Shown here: piece after piece, positions 1-7,397 of the stretch | Numbering within the stretch: the stretch's first letter is position 1 | How the letters are laid out: the number at the start of each line of letters is the position of its first letter | From: CAZMXI01 sp964570205 | Lineage (GTDB): Bacteria; Planctomycetota; Phycisphaerae; Tepidisphaerales; Tepidisphaeraceae | Length of the DNA stretch: 20,139 nt | NCBI GenBank assembly: GCA_964570205.1 | Contig: CAZMXI010000088.1 | Coordinates: forward strand, 1 to 20,139 | Direction: 5' to 3' | The notes under the pieces: generated by a model | The model's database searches: none | What the model was told of the DNA's origin: nothing | Seen by the model: only the letters and a program-made list of their open reading frames with translations | Program-made: the position numbers and the translations under genes

Positions 1-1179
1 GAGCGCTGGCCGTTGAGCATGACCGAGTTCGCGCGCGTGCTGGGCGGGGGCATGGTGCCTGGCTCGATCGTGCTGGTGGGCGGCGACCCGGGCATCGGCA
101 AGTCCACCCTCCTGCTTCAAGTCGCCAACACCCTCGCCCAGGACGCCGCACGGACCGCGCAAGACGCGCCCATTCTCTACGTTACCAGCGAGGAATCCGC
201 CCGCCAGACCGCCCTCCGCGCTAGCCGCCTGGGAGTGAAGGCGCCCAGCCTGCTGGTGCTTGCAGAGACCAACATCGAGCGCATCATCAACCAGATTCAC
301 AAGCACTCCCCCGCCATCGTGGTCATCGACTCGATCCAGATGATCTACAAGCCGAATCTCCCCGCCGCCCCGGGGTCCGTCACCCAGCTTCGCGACTGCT
401 GCATGGACCTGGTGTACTTGGCCAAGGCCGCCGGCATTGCCATCTTCTTCGTCGGCCACGTCACCAAGGCCGGCACGCTCGCGGGGCCCAAAATCATTGA
501 ACACATCGTCGACACCGTTATTTATTTTGAGGGCGACCGCTTTCACACGCATCGCATCGTCCGCTGCGTCAAGAATCGCTTCGGCTCAACCCACGAGGTC
601 GGCCTTTTCGAGATGACCGGCGCCGGCCTGCGTCAGGTCGATGACCCCGGCAAGCTCTTCGTCGAGCAGTACGGGCCTGCAGGCCCGCCCAGCGGATCGG
701 TGGTTACCGCCGCCATGCAGGGCAGCCGCGTCCTGCTTGTCGAGGTCCAGGCGCTTACCGCCTCCAGCGTTATCGGCGCTGCCAAGCGCAAGGTCTCCGG
801 CGTCAGCACCGACCGTGTCGCCATGATCATCGCCGTCCTGGAGAAGCGAGCTGAGATGCGCCTCGCAGCCGATGATGTCTTCGTTAATATCGCCGGCGGC
901 GTCAAGGTGGCCGAGCCGGCCATCGACCTGGCCATCGCGCTGGCCATCTGCTCCGCTCACACCAACCGCCCCCTGCCCGCCGGGACCTTCGCGCTGGGCG
1001 AACTCGGACTCGGCGGCGAAGTCCGCAGCGTTCCTCAGCTCGAAAACCGCCTTCGTGAGGCCTCGCGCCTCGGCTGTTCGCAAGGCATTGTCCCCAACAT
1101 CGGCAACACCCTCCCCAAGCTCGGCGGTATGGCCCTCCATCAGGTCCGCATGCTCGGCCAGGCACTGGCTGACCTTTGA
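1..1179 (+). CDS. radA: DNA repair protein RadA, 5' end cut by window edge
   Basis: RadA is a RecA-like ATPase that helps branch migration and processing of recombination intermediates in the cytoplasm. The frame is open from base 1, so the gene starts outside the window; the N-terminal zinc finger and the true start are not visible. In the visible frame a Walker A motif (GGDPGIGKST) lies at residues 27-36. A Walker B-like strand ending IVVIDSIQ follows, and the RadA-specific KNRFGS motif is at residues 191-196. The C-terminal third is the Lon-protease-like domain (GVSTDRV, VNIAGGVKV, FALGELGLGGEVR). The DoxX-like gene follows on the same strand about 50 bases downstream. Nothing looks broken. 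The KNRFGS motif separates RadA from RecA and DnaB, so the assignment is firm. Confidence 0.96.
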   Translation, partial: ERWPLSMTEFARVLGGGMVPGSIVLVGGDPGIGKSTLLLQVANTLAQDAARTAQDAPILYVTSEESARQTALRASRLGVKAPSLLVLAETNIERIINQIHKHSPAIVVIDSIQMIYKPNLPAAPGSVTQLRDCCMDLVYLAKAAGIAIFFVGHVTKAGTLAGPKIIEHIVDTVIYFEGDRFHTHRIVRCVKNRFGSTHEVGLFEMTGAGLRQVDDPGKLFVEQYGPAGPPSGSVVTAAMQGSRVLLVEVQALTASSVIGAAKRKVSGVSTDRVAMIIAVLEKRAEMRLAADDVFVNIAGGVKVAEPAIDLAIALAICSAHTNRPLPAGTFALGELGLGGEVRSVPQLENRLREASRLGCSQGIVPNIGNTLPKLGGMALHQVRMLGQALADL

Positions 1180-1230
1180 TGGCGCTTGTCCACCCTGCCA
1201 CTCGCGGCCTACAGTCACGCGAGGTGCTGC

Positions 1231-1635
1231 ATGGTACTTAAGATTCTGACCCAATACCGCGATATCGGCCTGCTGGTTCTGCGGATCGGCATCGGCTTGG
1301 CCTTCATGGCCCACGGATGGCCCAAAGTCAGGGGCGGGCCCGAGATGTGGCGAATGATCGGCGGCGCGATGGGCAGCCTCGGCATCACGTTCTGGCCGGA
1401 GTTCTGGGGCATCATGGCGGCAGTCACTGAATTCGGCGGCGGACTGCTCCTGCTGGCCGGTTTTCTCTTCCGCCCCGCCTGCATGGCGCTGACCTTCACG
1501 ATGCTTGTGGCCGTGCTCTTCCACGTCAGTCGCGGCGATGGCTTTGCCGGCTATTCCCACGCCCTCGAGGCCGGCATCGTCTTCTTAAGCCTGATCCTCA
1601 TCGGACCTGGCAAATACAGCGCCGATCGCGGTTAA
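1231..1635 (+). CDS. DoxX family membrane protein
   Basis: A protein of about 134 residues with four hydrophobic segments, typical of the small DoxX/DoxD-like inner-membrane family. Visible family features are the N-terminal LLVLRIGIGLAFMAHGWPKV, a central AAVTEFGGGLLLLAGF helix, and a final helix after a HAL motif. Members have been linked to quinone-coupled redox work or thiol stress, but the exact role here cannot be read from sequence. I chose ATG at 1231 because GAGG (1221-1224) lies six bases upstream; an in-frame TTG at 1186 would add 15 unconvincing residues. It is probably co-transcribed with radA. Its TAA stop ends at 1635, directly against the stop of the opposing DUF971 gene. Confidence 0.85.
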   Translation: MVLKILTQYRDIGLLVLRIGIGLAFMAHGWPKVRGGPEMWRMIGGAMGSLGITFWPEFWGIMAAVTEFGGGLLLLAGFLFRPACMALTFTMLVAVLFHVSRGDGFAGYSHALEAGIVFLSLILIGPGKYSADRG

Positions 1636-1998
1636 TCAAAAGCATTTCGGCTTTTGCGGTGAGATTTCGCGAAGATACTGAAATGAGTAGATCCCGCTGG
1701 CATGGTCGTCAGACCACTCCAGTCGCAGCGCATACCCCCCCACCAGTTCCGCATCCACCACTACAAGCGGCTTGGAATAGTTGCCGGGCAACACCGCCAG
1801 GCTCGTCTTCCTGGCGGCCGGCTGCGCGGGCGGCGGTGCGGCCCGGCGATGCTCCCTCAGCTCCTTGCACATGGCGCACGGGCACATCGCCCGCAGCATC
1901 GAGATCGGATAGACGCTCCGCAGCCCATCCTGCCACTCGATCTCGAGCGCCTCATCCTTCTTCAGGTCCAGCCGAACGGGTGTGGATTCAAGGGACAT
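1636..1998 (-). CDS. DUF971 (GBBH-like N-terminal domain) protein
   Basis: A 120-residue protein matching the DUF971 family, the fold also found at the N-terminus of gamma-butyrobetaine hydroxylase. Visible signatures are the early WQDGLRSVYP strand, the LRAMCPCAMC segment with three closely spaced cysteines (a plausible metal or Fe-S site), and the late YALRLEWSDDHASGIYSFQYLR block. Stand-alone members occur near Fe-S assembly or Mrp-type genes in other bacteria; function is unproven. A linker of about 20 residues rich in Ala, Pro and Arg separates the cysteine motif from the second half and is longer than I would expect. The gene starts 16 bases after the gatB stop on the same strand, so it is probably the second gene of a gatB operon. 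Confidence 0.86.
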   Translation of the reverse strand: MSLESTPVRLDLKKDEALEIEWQDGLRSVYPISMLRAMCPCAMCKELREHRRAAPPPAQPAARKTSLAVLPGNYSKPLVVVDAELVGGYALRLEWSDDHASGIYSFQYLREISPQKPKCF

Positions 1999-2014
1999 AA
2001 CGAATTCTATGCCT

Positions 2015-3469
2015 TCAACTGAGCCTCTCCCTCAGCCTCTCCTGCACCAACTTCGCGCTCAAACCTTTCGTGCTCTTCATGACGGCCCCCACCAGCGCGC
2101 CCAGCGCCTGCTGCTTGCCGGCCTTGAAATCATCCATCGCCTTGGGCTTCTGCGCCAGCAGCGCATCGATCGCAGCGTCGATCGCGCCGGTGTCCGAGCT
2201 CTGCATCAGCCCGAGTTCCGTCGCCGCCTGCGCGGCCGGAATCGACTGCGCCTCGGCCATTTTCCGCAGGATCGCCTTGGTGGTGTCCTTGTTGGCCGCC
2301 ACCTTGCCTGACTCAATCAGCCGGCTGACCTGCATCGCCCGCTCCGGCGTCACATGGCCCATCGCCTCGATCTCCCGCAGCGCCTCGATGATGTTGCACG
2401 CCCGCTTGGGCTCGACGCCGGCTGACACCAGGGCATCCAGGTAGTCACCCGTTGCGCGCTGGGCCGTCAACCACTCCACATCCTTGGGCGCCAGTTTCAG
2501 GTACTCCAGGTATCGCTTCTCCCGCGCCGCCGGCAGCTCGCCGATCTGCCCTTTCAACTCGGTCAGCCACACTTCATCCACCACCACCGGACACAAATCC
2601 GGATCGGGAAAATACCGATAGTCCTGCGCCTCTTCCTTTTCCCGCTGCAGGAACGTCGCCTCGCTGGCCTCATCCCACCCGCGCGTGCTCTTGCGCCCCA
2701 GCCACCCCGTTTCCGCCCATTCGTGCAATTGCCGCCGGATTTCGTAGTCCGTCGCCCGCTCCAGCACCGAGAAACTGTTCAGGTTCTTGATCTCCGTGAT
2801 CGCCGTCCTGTGCACCTGTTCCTCCTGATCGGTGATGTGCAGGTTGATGTTCGGCTCGAACCGCATGTGTCCCATCTGCATCTGACCGTGACTCGCGCCA
2901 AGGTACTGCACCAGCTTCTGCAGCCGCTGCGCGAATGCCGTCACCTCCCGGGCGCTGGACAGGTCCGGCTCGGTGACGATCTCTAGCAGCGGCGTCCCCG
3001 CCCGATTCAGGTCAACGATCGTGTAATCAATCCGATGCCCGCCCGGCGCATCGTGCAGAAGCTTGCCCGCATCCTCCTCCAGGTGCGCCCGCCGGATGCG
3101 GATGCGCTTCATCGCACCGTCCTCGCCCGGTATCTCGAACATCCCGTGGTGACAAAGCGGCAGGTCGTATTGGGAAATCTGATAGTTTTTCGGAAGGTCA
3201 GGGTAGTAGTAACTCTTCCGGTCCCATTTCGTGAACGGCGAGACTTCGCAACCCAGCGCCATCCCCACCTTGATCGCGTGCTCCACGGCACTGCGGTTCA
3301 TCACCGGCAGCACTCCCGGCAAACCCAGGACCTGCGGATCGACCAGCGAGTTCGGCTCAGCGCCAAACGCATTCGCCGCCCCAGTGAACATCTTCGATCG
3401 CGTCGCCAGTTGGACATGGATCTCCAGTCCCACGAGCACCCGACACGACTTGCAGGTCCGCTGCGGCAC
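2015..3469 (-). CDS. gatB: Asp-tRNA(Asn)/Glu-tRNA(Gln) amidotransferase subunit B
   Basis: GatB binds the misacylated tRNA and activates its carboxylate with ATP, while GatA supplies ammonia; the product is Gln-tRNA(Gln) and/or Asn-tRNA(Asn). Family blocks are clear: GLEIHVQL near the N-terminus, YYYPDLPKNYQISQYDLPL, HLEEDAGK, VDLNRAGTPLLEIVTEPDL, and a helical YqeY-like tail ending LVGAVMKSTKGLSAKLVQER. I chose GTG at 3469 because GGAAGGAG lies seven bases upstream and the first conserved block then begins at a normal distance. The in-frame ATG at 3544 would add 25 atypical residues. This gives 484 aa, normal for the family. gatA and gatC are about 10 kb away on the same strand rather than adjacent. 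Residues 5-9 (CKSC) precede the usual start of homology. Confidence 0.97.
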   Translation of the reverse strand: MPQRTCKSCRVLVGLEIHVQLATRSKMFTGAANAFGAEPNSLVDPQVLGLPGVLPVMNRSAVEHAIKVGMALGCEVSPFTKWDRKSYYYPDLPKNYQISQYDLPLCHHGMFEIPGEDGAMKRIRIRRAHLEEDAGKLLHDAPGGHRIDYTIVDLNRAGTPLLEIVTEPDLSSAREVTAFAQRLQKLVQYLGASHGQMQMGHMRFEPNINLHITDQEEQVHRTAITEIKNLNSFSVLERATDYEIRRQLHEWAETGWLGRKSTRGWDEASEATFLQREKEEAQDYRYFPDPDLCPVVVDEVWLTELKGQIGELPAAREKRYLEYLKLAPKDVEWLTAQRATGDYLDALVSAGVEPKRACNIIEALREIEAMGHVTPERAMQVSRLIESGKVAANKDTTKAILRKMAEAQSIPAAQAATELGLMQSSDTGAIDAAIDALLAQKPKAMDDFKAGKQQALGALVGAVMKSTKGLSAKLVQERLRERLS

Positions 3470-3500
3470 TTGTCTGCTCCTTCCGGTTGCGCGGCGCGGG

Positions 3501-3506
3501 AGTATA
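3501..3506 (-). promoter_or_regulatory. candidate -10 box of the gatB promoter
   Basis: On the minus strand this reads TATACT, a five-of-six match to the sigma-70 -10 box. It would start transcription about 24 bases before the GTG start and just before the strong GGAAGGAG ribosome site. The -35 region 17 bases upstream is a poor match, so this is an inference. Confidence 0.4.
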
Positions 3507-3676
3507 ACGCAACGCTCACCGCCTCGCGAGAATCTCCTTTGCACTGGCCGGCACCCACCATTGAATGGCCGGTTGTGGGATGCCGCCTCTGGACGCCCTG
3601 CCCATCAACACGCAACTCGGGTTTCTGATTGAAAGCCGGCGCCAAACCCGACTCGCCCCCCGGGCGGCCCGTCAAC

Positions 3677-4392
3677 ATGCGAGTTCATGGTTATCCCCTG
3701 CTTTTGAGCCGGGAGTTGGTCCTCATCCAAGGATTGCTCGACTTCCACTTCGACGGCTATGCCATCGTCCCTCTTCAGAATATCGGCGCCATCCGCTCCA
3801 CCCGCCATGAGCGGGTTATCGAGCGCATCTCATCCATGAAGGCGTTCGCGAGCGGATCGGCCTTTCCCATCCCCTGATCATCAACGGCTTCCCCGACTTG
3901 TTCCGGTCCATCAAGTGCATCGGTGAAAACGTCATCGTCGAACACCACACCCGCCCGGAAGAGCGGTTCCACATCGGGCGCATCGTCGACATCGAGTACC
4001 AGGCGATCCGTTTGTTGAACTTCGACGCCACCGGCCGGTGGGACCGCAAACCTCGCACCATTCCCTGTACCAGGATCAAGCTCGTTCGCTTTGGCACCGA
4101 GTTCGCAAACACGGTCTCGGTATACGTGCGATCACCGCATCGCCCGGGCGAGCTATCCACCTTCTACTTGCGGCTCTTGTACCCGAGCAACTTGTTCAGA
4201 TTCTGGTCCAGCGCCTTGTCGAGTTGCTTGTCCAAACCCGTGCCTTTGAGCGACTCGCCCAGCTTCTCGTTCAGCTTTCCACGCAATTCACCGGTGATGG
4301 CGCGTGCCTGGTCTGCCAAGGCCGCGCGGAACTGCTCTGGCAACTGCTCGGCGAGGTCGCCCGCCTGCGACGCCACAGCGCTCATCACCTGA
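3677..4392 (+). pseudogene. frameshifted conserved hypothetical protein
   Basis: Two overlapping frames together make one plausible protein. The first, from ATG 3677, reads MRVHGYPLLLSRELVLIQ and continues to HERVIERISS, then hits a stop at 3877. The next frame picks up at about 3835 (HEGVRERIGL) and runs through FHIGRIVDIEYQAIRLLNFD, GRWDRKPRTIP and VRFGTEFANTVSVYV. I recognise this pattern as a conserved bacterial family of unknown function, in which the same order (LSRELVLI, FDGYAIV, IGRIVDIE, FDATGRW, NTxSxY) occurs in one frame. A one-base deletion near 3835 explains the break. Family-like sequence ends at about 4130, but the second frame stays open to 4392, antisense to the next gene, so the native stop also seems lost. 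A sequencing error is possible. Confidence 0.6.
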
Positions 4393-4976
4393 GCCACCAC
4401 ATCTTTGATCGCGGCTCCGTTCTGGGCGCCATCGCCGGTTCCGATGCTCTTCATCGTCAGTTTCGGCAGCACGACCTTGATCTCCTTGAGATCGTCCAAT
4501 CCCGAGATGTTCGGCCGCAGAATCACGTTGGCGTTGTGAACCGTCAGCTCATCAATCACCAGTTTCATCTCCGAGTCCGATGACTTGAGGTTGATCGCCT
4601 GGAAGTTGAACCGCCCGTCCGCCCGCTCCACCACAACGGTCGGATTGTTGATGCTGATGGACTGGATGCGGATCGGCGTTGCCCGCAACTCGCCATATCG
4701 CACCGCCACGGTCGCACCGTCCACAATGAACATTTTCGGGGTCGCAAACCCCTTTGGCGAGGCAATGCTCAGGTCGTCCAGCGTGAGCTGCCCGCCCAGC
4801 AGAGACAACCTCGCACTCTCCAGCGTCGTGGTTAACTGAAGCGAGTTGGTGGCTTGCGATTCGATGGTCCTCCGGACGATCCGATTCAGGTTCAGGTACA
4901 CCACACCCCCCCCTATGACCAGAATCGCCGAAACGCCCAAAAGGAGCCGCCGAAACGATTTTCGAATTCTTTTCAT
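4164..4976 (-). CDS. AsmA-like membrane-anchored protein
   Basis: A 270-residue protein with a basic N-terminus (MKRIRKSFRR), one membrane segment at about residues 11-29, and a periplasmic part with the repeated beta-strand character of AsmA/DUF748-like proteins. Visible features include SARLSLLGGQLTLDDLSI, the strand ending INNPTVVVERADGRFNFQ, and a later IDELTVHNANVIL. The last 90 residues are predicted amphipathic helix (LAEQLPEQFR, LRGKLNEKLGESL). It is much shorter than true AsmA (about 600 aa). I chose ATG 4976 because GGAGG lies seven bases upstream; in-frame ATGs at 4982 and 4994 and one at 5054 are less well placed. A perfect TATAAT lies upstream at 5020-5025. The family works in envelope assembly or lipid transfer; this member's role is unknown. 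Confidence 0.72.
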   Translation of the reverse strand: MKRIRKSFRRLLLGVSAILVIGGGVVYLNLNRIVRRTIESQATNSLQLTTTLESARLSLLGGQLTLDDLSIASPKGFATPKMFIVDGATVAVRYGELRATPIRIQSISINNPTVVVERADGRFNFQAINLKSSDSEMKLVIDELTVHNANVILRPNISGLDDLKEIKVVLPKLTMKSIGTGDGAQNGAAIKDVVAQVMSAVASQAGDLAEQLPEQFRAALADQARAITGELRGKLNEKLGESLKGTGLDKQLDKALDQNLNKLLGYKSRK

Positions 4977-5019
4977 GTCCATGCCTCCGCTCATGGCGAC
5001 GCGCTTTTTATCCGACAAG

Positions 5020-5025
5020 ATTATA
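5020..5025 (-). promoter_or_regulatory. -10 box upstream of the AsmA-like gene
   Basis: The minus strand carries a perfect TATAAT here, about 44 bases before the preferred start of the AsmA-like gene. No good -35 hexamer lies 16-18 bases upstream, so activity is an inference. Confidence 0.4.
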
Positions 5026-5128
5026 TGCTTAGGGGCGCCGCTACGATACGGCAAGCTGCTGGCATCGGCCGATTCGGGGCGGGCCCCGGCGTCCCAGGAT
5101 GCCAGACATTACATTAAAGGACTGTCGC

Positions 5129-5449
5129 ATGCTTCTCACCAAGCACGAAGGCGAAACCTTCACCAACCAGACGATCTACATCAGCGGCCAGGCGTTTATC
5201 CGCTGCAAGTTCGTGGCCTGCACCCTCGTCCTTCGCGAAACCATCTATCATCTCGAGGGATGCACCTTTGAACGCTGCAACTGGCACGTCGACTGGGTTC
5301 TCCTCTGGGGCAGCCCTGAATCCCTCCGCGAAATCAAGGCGCTTGTTGATCTCATGGAGAAGGCCCAGGCCCAGCACCTTCCACAGCCCGGCCAACAGCC
5401 GCCGCAGGGCACCCAGCCGGCCCCTGGCAGCCCCACCACCGGGCAGTAG
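5129..5449 (+). CDS. small hypothetical protein with regularly spaced cysteines
   Basis: A 106-residue soluble protein with no named domain that I recognise. The middle (residues about 16-50) alternates short strands with turns as in pentapeptide-repeat-like beta helices: FIRCKFVACTLVLRE, then LEGCTFERCNWHVDW. This gives four cysteines in a CxxxxC ... CxxxxC pattern. A helix (SLREIKALVDLMEKAQAQ) follows and then a Pro/Gln/Gly-rich tail. I chose ATG 5129 because AAAGGA (5116-5121) lies seven bases upstream; an in-frame ATG at 5099 has no ribosome site. It is a single gene closed by a clear terminator at 5478-5507. The cysteines could bind metal or simply pack in the core; I cannot decide. Confidence 0.66.
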   Translation: MLLTKHEGETFTNQTIYISGQAFIRCKFVACTLVLRETIYHLEGCTFERCNWHVDWVLLWGSPESLREIKALVDLMEKAQAQHLPQPGQQPPQGTQPAPGSPTTGQ

Positions 5450-5477
5450 CCGGGCCGCAATGTCCGTCAACACACCA

Positions 5478-5507
5478 GGCGGGTTCTCGTGCGGAACCCG
5501 CCATTTT
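5478..5507 (+). terminator. intrinsic terminator after the small Cys protein gene
   Basis: A perfect 9-bp stem (GGCGGGTTC at 5478-5486 with GAACCCGCC at 5494-5502) with a seven-base loop is followed by ATTTT. It lies about 30 bases after the stop codon on the same strand. Confidence 0.7.
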
Positions 5508-5606
5508 CGCTTATGCTCGCGACGCACGGCGACAACGATTGACCTGCGGCCTGACACGGAAAGGCACAAATCGAGCAAGGCAATCCAACCAACAGGAACC
5601 TCAGGC

Positions 5607-7295
5607 GTGCACAGTCATCCACATACCAGATCGTCCCAGCCGATTCTGATGAGCCTGCTTCTGCTTCTGCTGACCAACAGCGTCGCGATCGCCCTCGAAC
5701 CGGACCAGATCATCCTCGTTGTTAACAAGAACCTCCCCGAGAGCGAGCAACTCGCCCGCTTCTACTGCAACGCCCGCTTGATCCCCACAACACACATCGT
5801 TCCTCTTGACCTGCCGACCGGCGAGGAGATGACTCTGCTTGCCTATGAGCGTGACCTGGTCTTCCCTCTTCGCAAGCACCTTCGCGACAATGGCATGGAG
5901 GACAGGATCACCTGCCTCGTAACGTTCTATGGCGTTCCCCTCCGCATTGCCCAGCGAATCAACACGACAACAGAGAAGGCTGAGATCCAGTCAATCACCA
6001 GCGAACGCAATAAGCGTCTGGACGAGCTCAAGGAACTGGTCATCGGCATCGAGAAACAGGCGTCCGACGCCAGCCCGGCGTTTAAGCCCGGCTCAGGCAC
6101 GGACTTTGACAGCCTCTCAAAGCGGGCCGACGCCGCATTGGGCCTTCTGGCACGCGATCTCGCCCGCAGGGATGATCCCAACGAACGCGCCGAACAGTTG
6201 GCACTTCTCGTCCAGACCGTCCAGAAGTTGTCCGGCCCCGCCGGCGTCGTGCGACATTTCCGCGCAGCCGGGCGCACCGACGAGGAACGCGCTAAAGCAA
6301 CGGAGCTCGTAGAACGAATCCGGAAGATCGCGGCCGACATCGGCCAGTTGCAGCAGCGTCGCAACGAGCCCGAAGCCCGTGACAGGATGCGCAAGCTCGT
6401 CCGCGAAGGTTTCGGCATGGCCGAGGAAATCCGGGTCCTCCAGGGCCATCTCGACTACCTCGATGCGCCGCAGTCCGTCGCCGCCGTCGACAGCGAGTTG
6501 TCCCTCCTTTGGTGGAACTTCTATCCTCTGAACAAGTGGAATGCCAACCCGCTGCACTTCCGCATGCCGGCGGCCGCCCGCTCCATCGGCCCCAGGACCC
6601 TCATGGTCATGCGCCTCGACGCCCCGCAGTCCGGGCAGGTTCGTGAGATCATCCTCTCCTCCCTCAAGGCTGAGAAACAGGGACTTATAGGCAAGTTGGT
6701 CCTGGACAGCCGCGCCATCATGCCCAAGGGCAGACCCGATGGCGGCAGCTATGCCTGGTATGACCAGACGCTGCGTAACCTGGCCGAACTGATCCGCACC
6801 AGGACGAAGCTGCAGCTTCTGCACGAGGATTCGCCCGAACTGCTGACAGAGGGAGCGGCCGATGACGTCGCTCTTTACTGTGGCTGGTACAGCCACCGCC
6901 AATATAAAGCCTGCTGCCGCCTGAATATGGGCGCGGTTGGGTACCACGTCGCCAGTTCTGAGCTCGTCAGTCTTAGACGCGAAGGCGAGCGTGGCTGGGT
7001 CCGCGGGCTCATCAACGATGGCATCGCCGCATCTCTCGGCCCCGTTGCCGAACCTTACCTGTTCGCATTCCCACCCGCAGACGAGTTCTTCCCGCTCCTG
7101 CTGACCGGCGAATTGACCCTGGCTGAGGTTTATTGGAAGACCACGCCGGTCACTAGCTGGATGATCAGCATGATCGGTGACCCGCTATACAGGCCCTATA
7201 AGGTGAAGCCCGTTCTGAAGCCTGAAGATCTGCCGCCGGCACTGATCAATGCCCTAAAACCGGAAACCTCCGCTCCCGCAACTCGTCCAAACTGA
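5607..7295 (+). CDS. exported TIGR03790 family protein
   Basis: About 562 aa with an N-terminal signal peptide (hydrophobic core ILMSLLLLLLTNSVAIA), so it is exported. The mature N-terminus (LEPDQIILVVNKNLPESEQLA, then TCLVTFYGVPLRI) and the C-terminal half match the TIGR03790 family. C-terminal family blocks include TLMVMRLDAPQ, CGWYSH near residue 425, NMGAVGYHVASSE, DGIAASLGPVAEPYLFAFP and MIGDPLYRP. Between the halves is a long charged helical insert of roughly 130 residues. The family has distant similarity to gingipain-like peptidase folds; I do not see a convincing catalytic Cys-His pair. I chose GTG 5607, which gives a basic n-region; ATG 5649 would leave almost none. AGGA lies ten bases upstream of the GTG. 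Biological role is unknown. Confidence 0.8.
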   Translation: MHSHPHTRSSQPILMSLLLLLLTNSVAIALEPDQIILVVNKNLPESEQLARFYCNARLIPTTHIVPLDLPTGEEMTLLAYERDLVFPLRKHLRDNGMEDRITCLVTFYGVPLRIAQRINTTTEKAEIQSITSERNKRLDELKELVIGIEKQASDASPAFKPGSGTDFDSLSKRADAALGLLARDLARRDDPNERAEQLALLVQTVQKLSGPAGVVRHFRAAGRTDEERAKATELVERIRKIAADIGQLQQRRNEPEARDRMRKLVREGFGMAEEIRVLQGHLDYLDAPQSVAAVDSELSLLWWNFYPLNKWNANPLHFRMPAAARSIGPRTLMVMRLDAPQSGQVREIILSSLKAEKQGLIGKLVLDSRAIMPKGRPDGGSYAWYDQTLRNLAELIRTRTKLQLLHEDSPELLTEGAADDVALYCGWYSHRQYKACCRLNMGAVGYHVASSELVSLRREGERGWVRGLINDGIAASLGPVAEPYLFAFPPADEFFPLLLTGELTLAEVYWKTTPVTSWMISMIGDPLYRPYKVKPVLKPEDLPPALINALKPETSAPATRPN

Positions 7296-7360
7296 GGCGG
7301 TTTTTCCGGCCGCGCACTGCAATTGCACCCGGAATGCGCTGGCGGGTCCAAAATCGACGA

Positions 7361-7366
7361 TATAAT
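7361..7366 (+). promoter_or_regulatory. -10 box upstream of the TPR protein gene
   Basis: A perfect TATAAT lies about 32 bases before the ATG at 7398, leaving room for the GAGGTGG ribosome site (7387-7393). No good -35 hexamer is visible at the usual distance. Confidence 0.45.
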
Positions 7367-7397
7367 AGAGTTGGCCGGCTAAATGTGAGGTGGTGCG

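Noticed and set aside
586..1560. 324-codon open frame on the minus strand antisense to radA and the DoxX gene
   Set aside because: Its composition (Ala, Gly, Asp, His rich without hydrophobic core) is that of an antisense frame in high-GC DNA, and the plus-strand genes are certain.
3830..3840. Programmed frameshift in the conserved gene at 3677
   Set aside because: No slippery heptamer or downstream structure is visible; decay or a base error is simpler.
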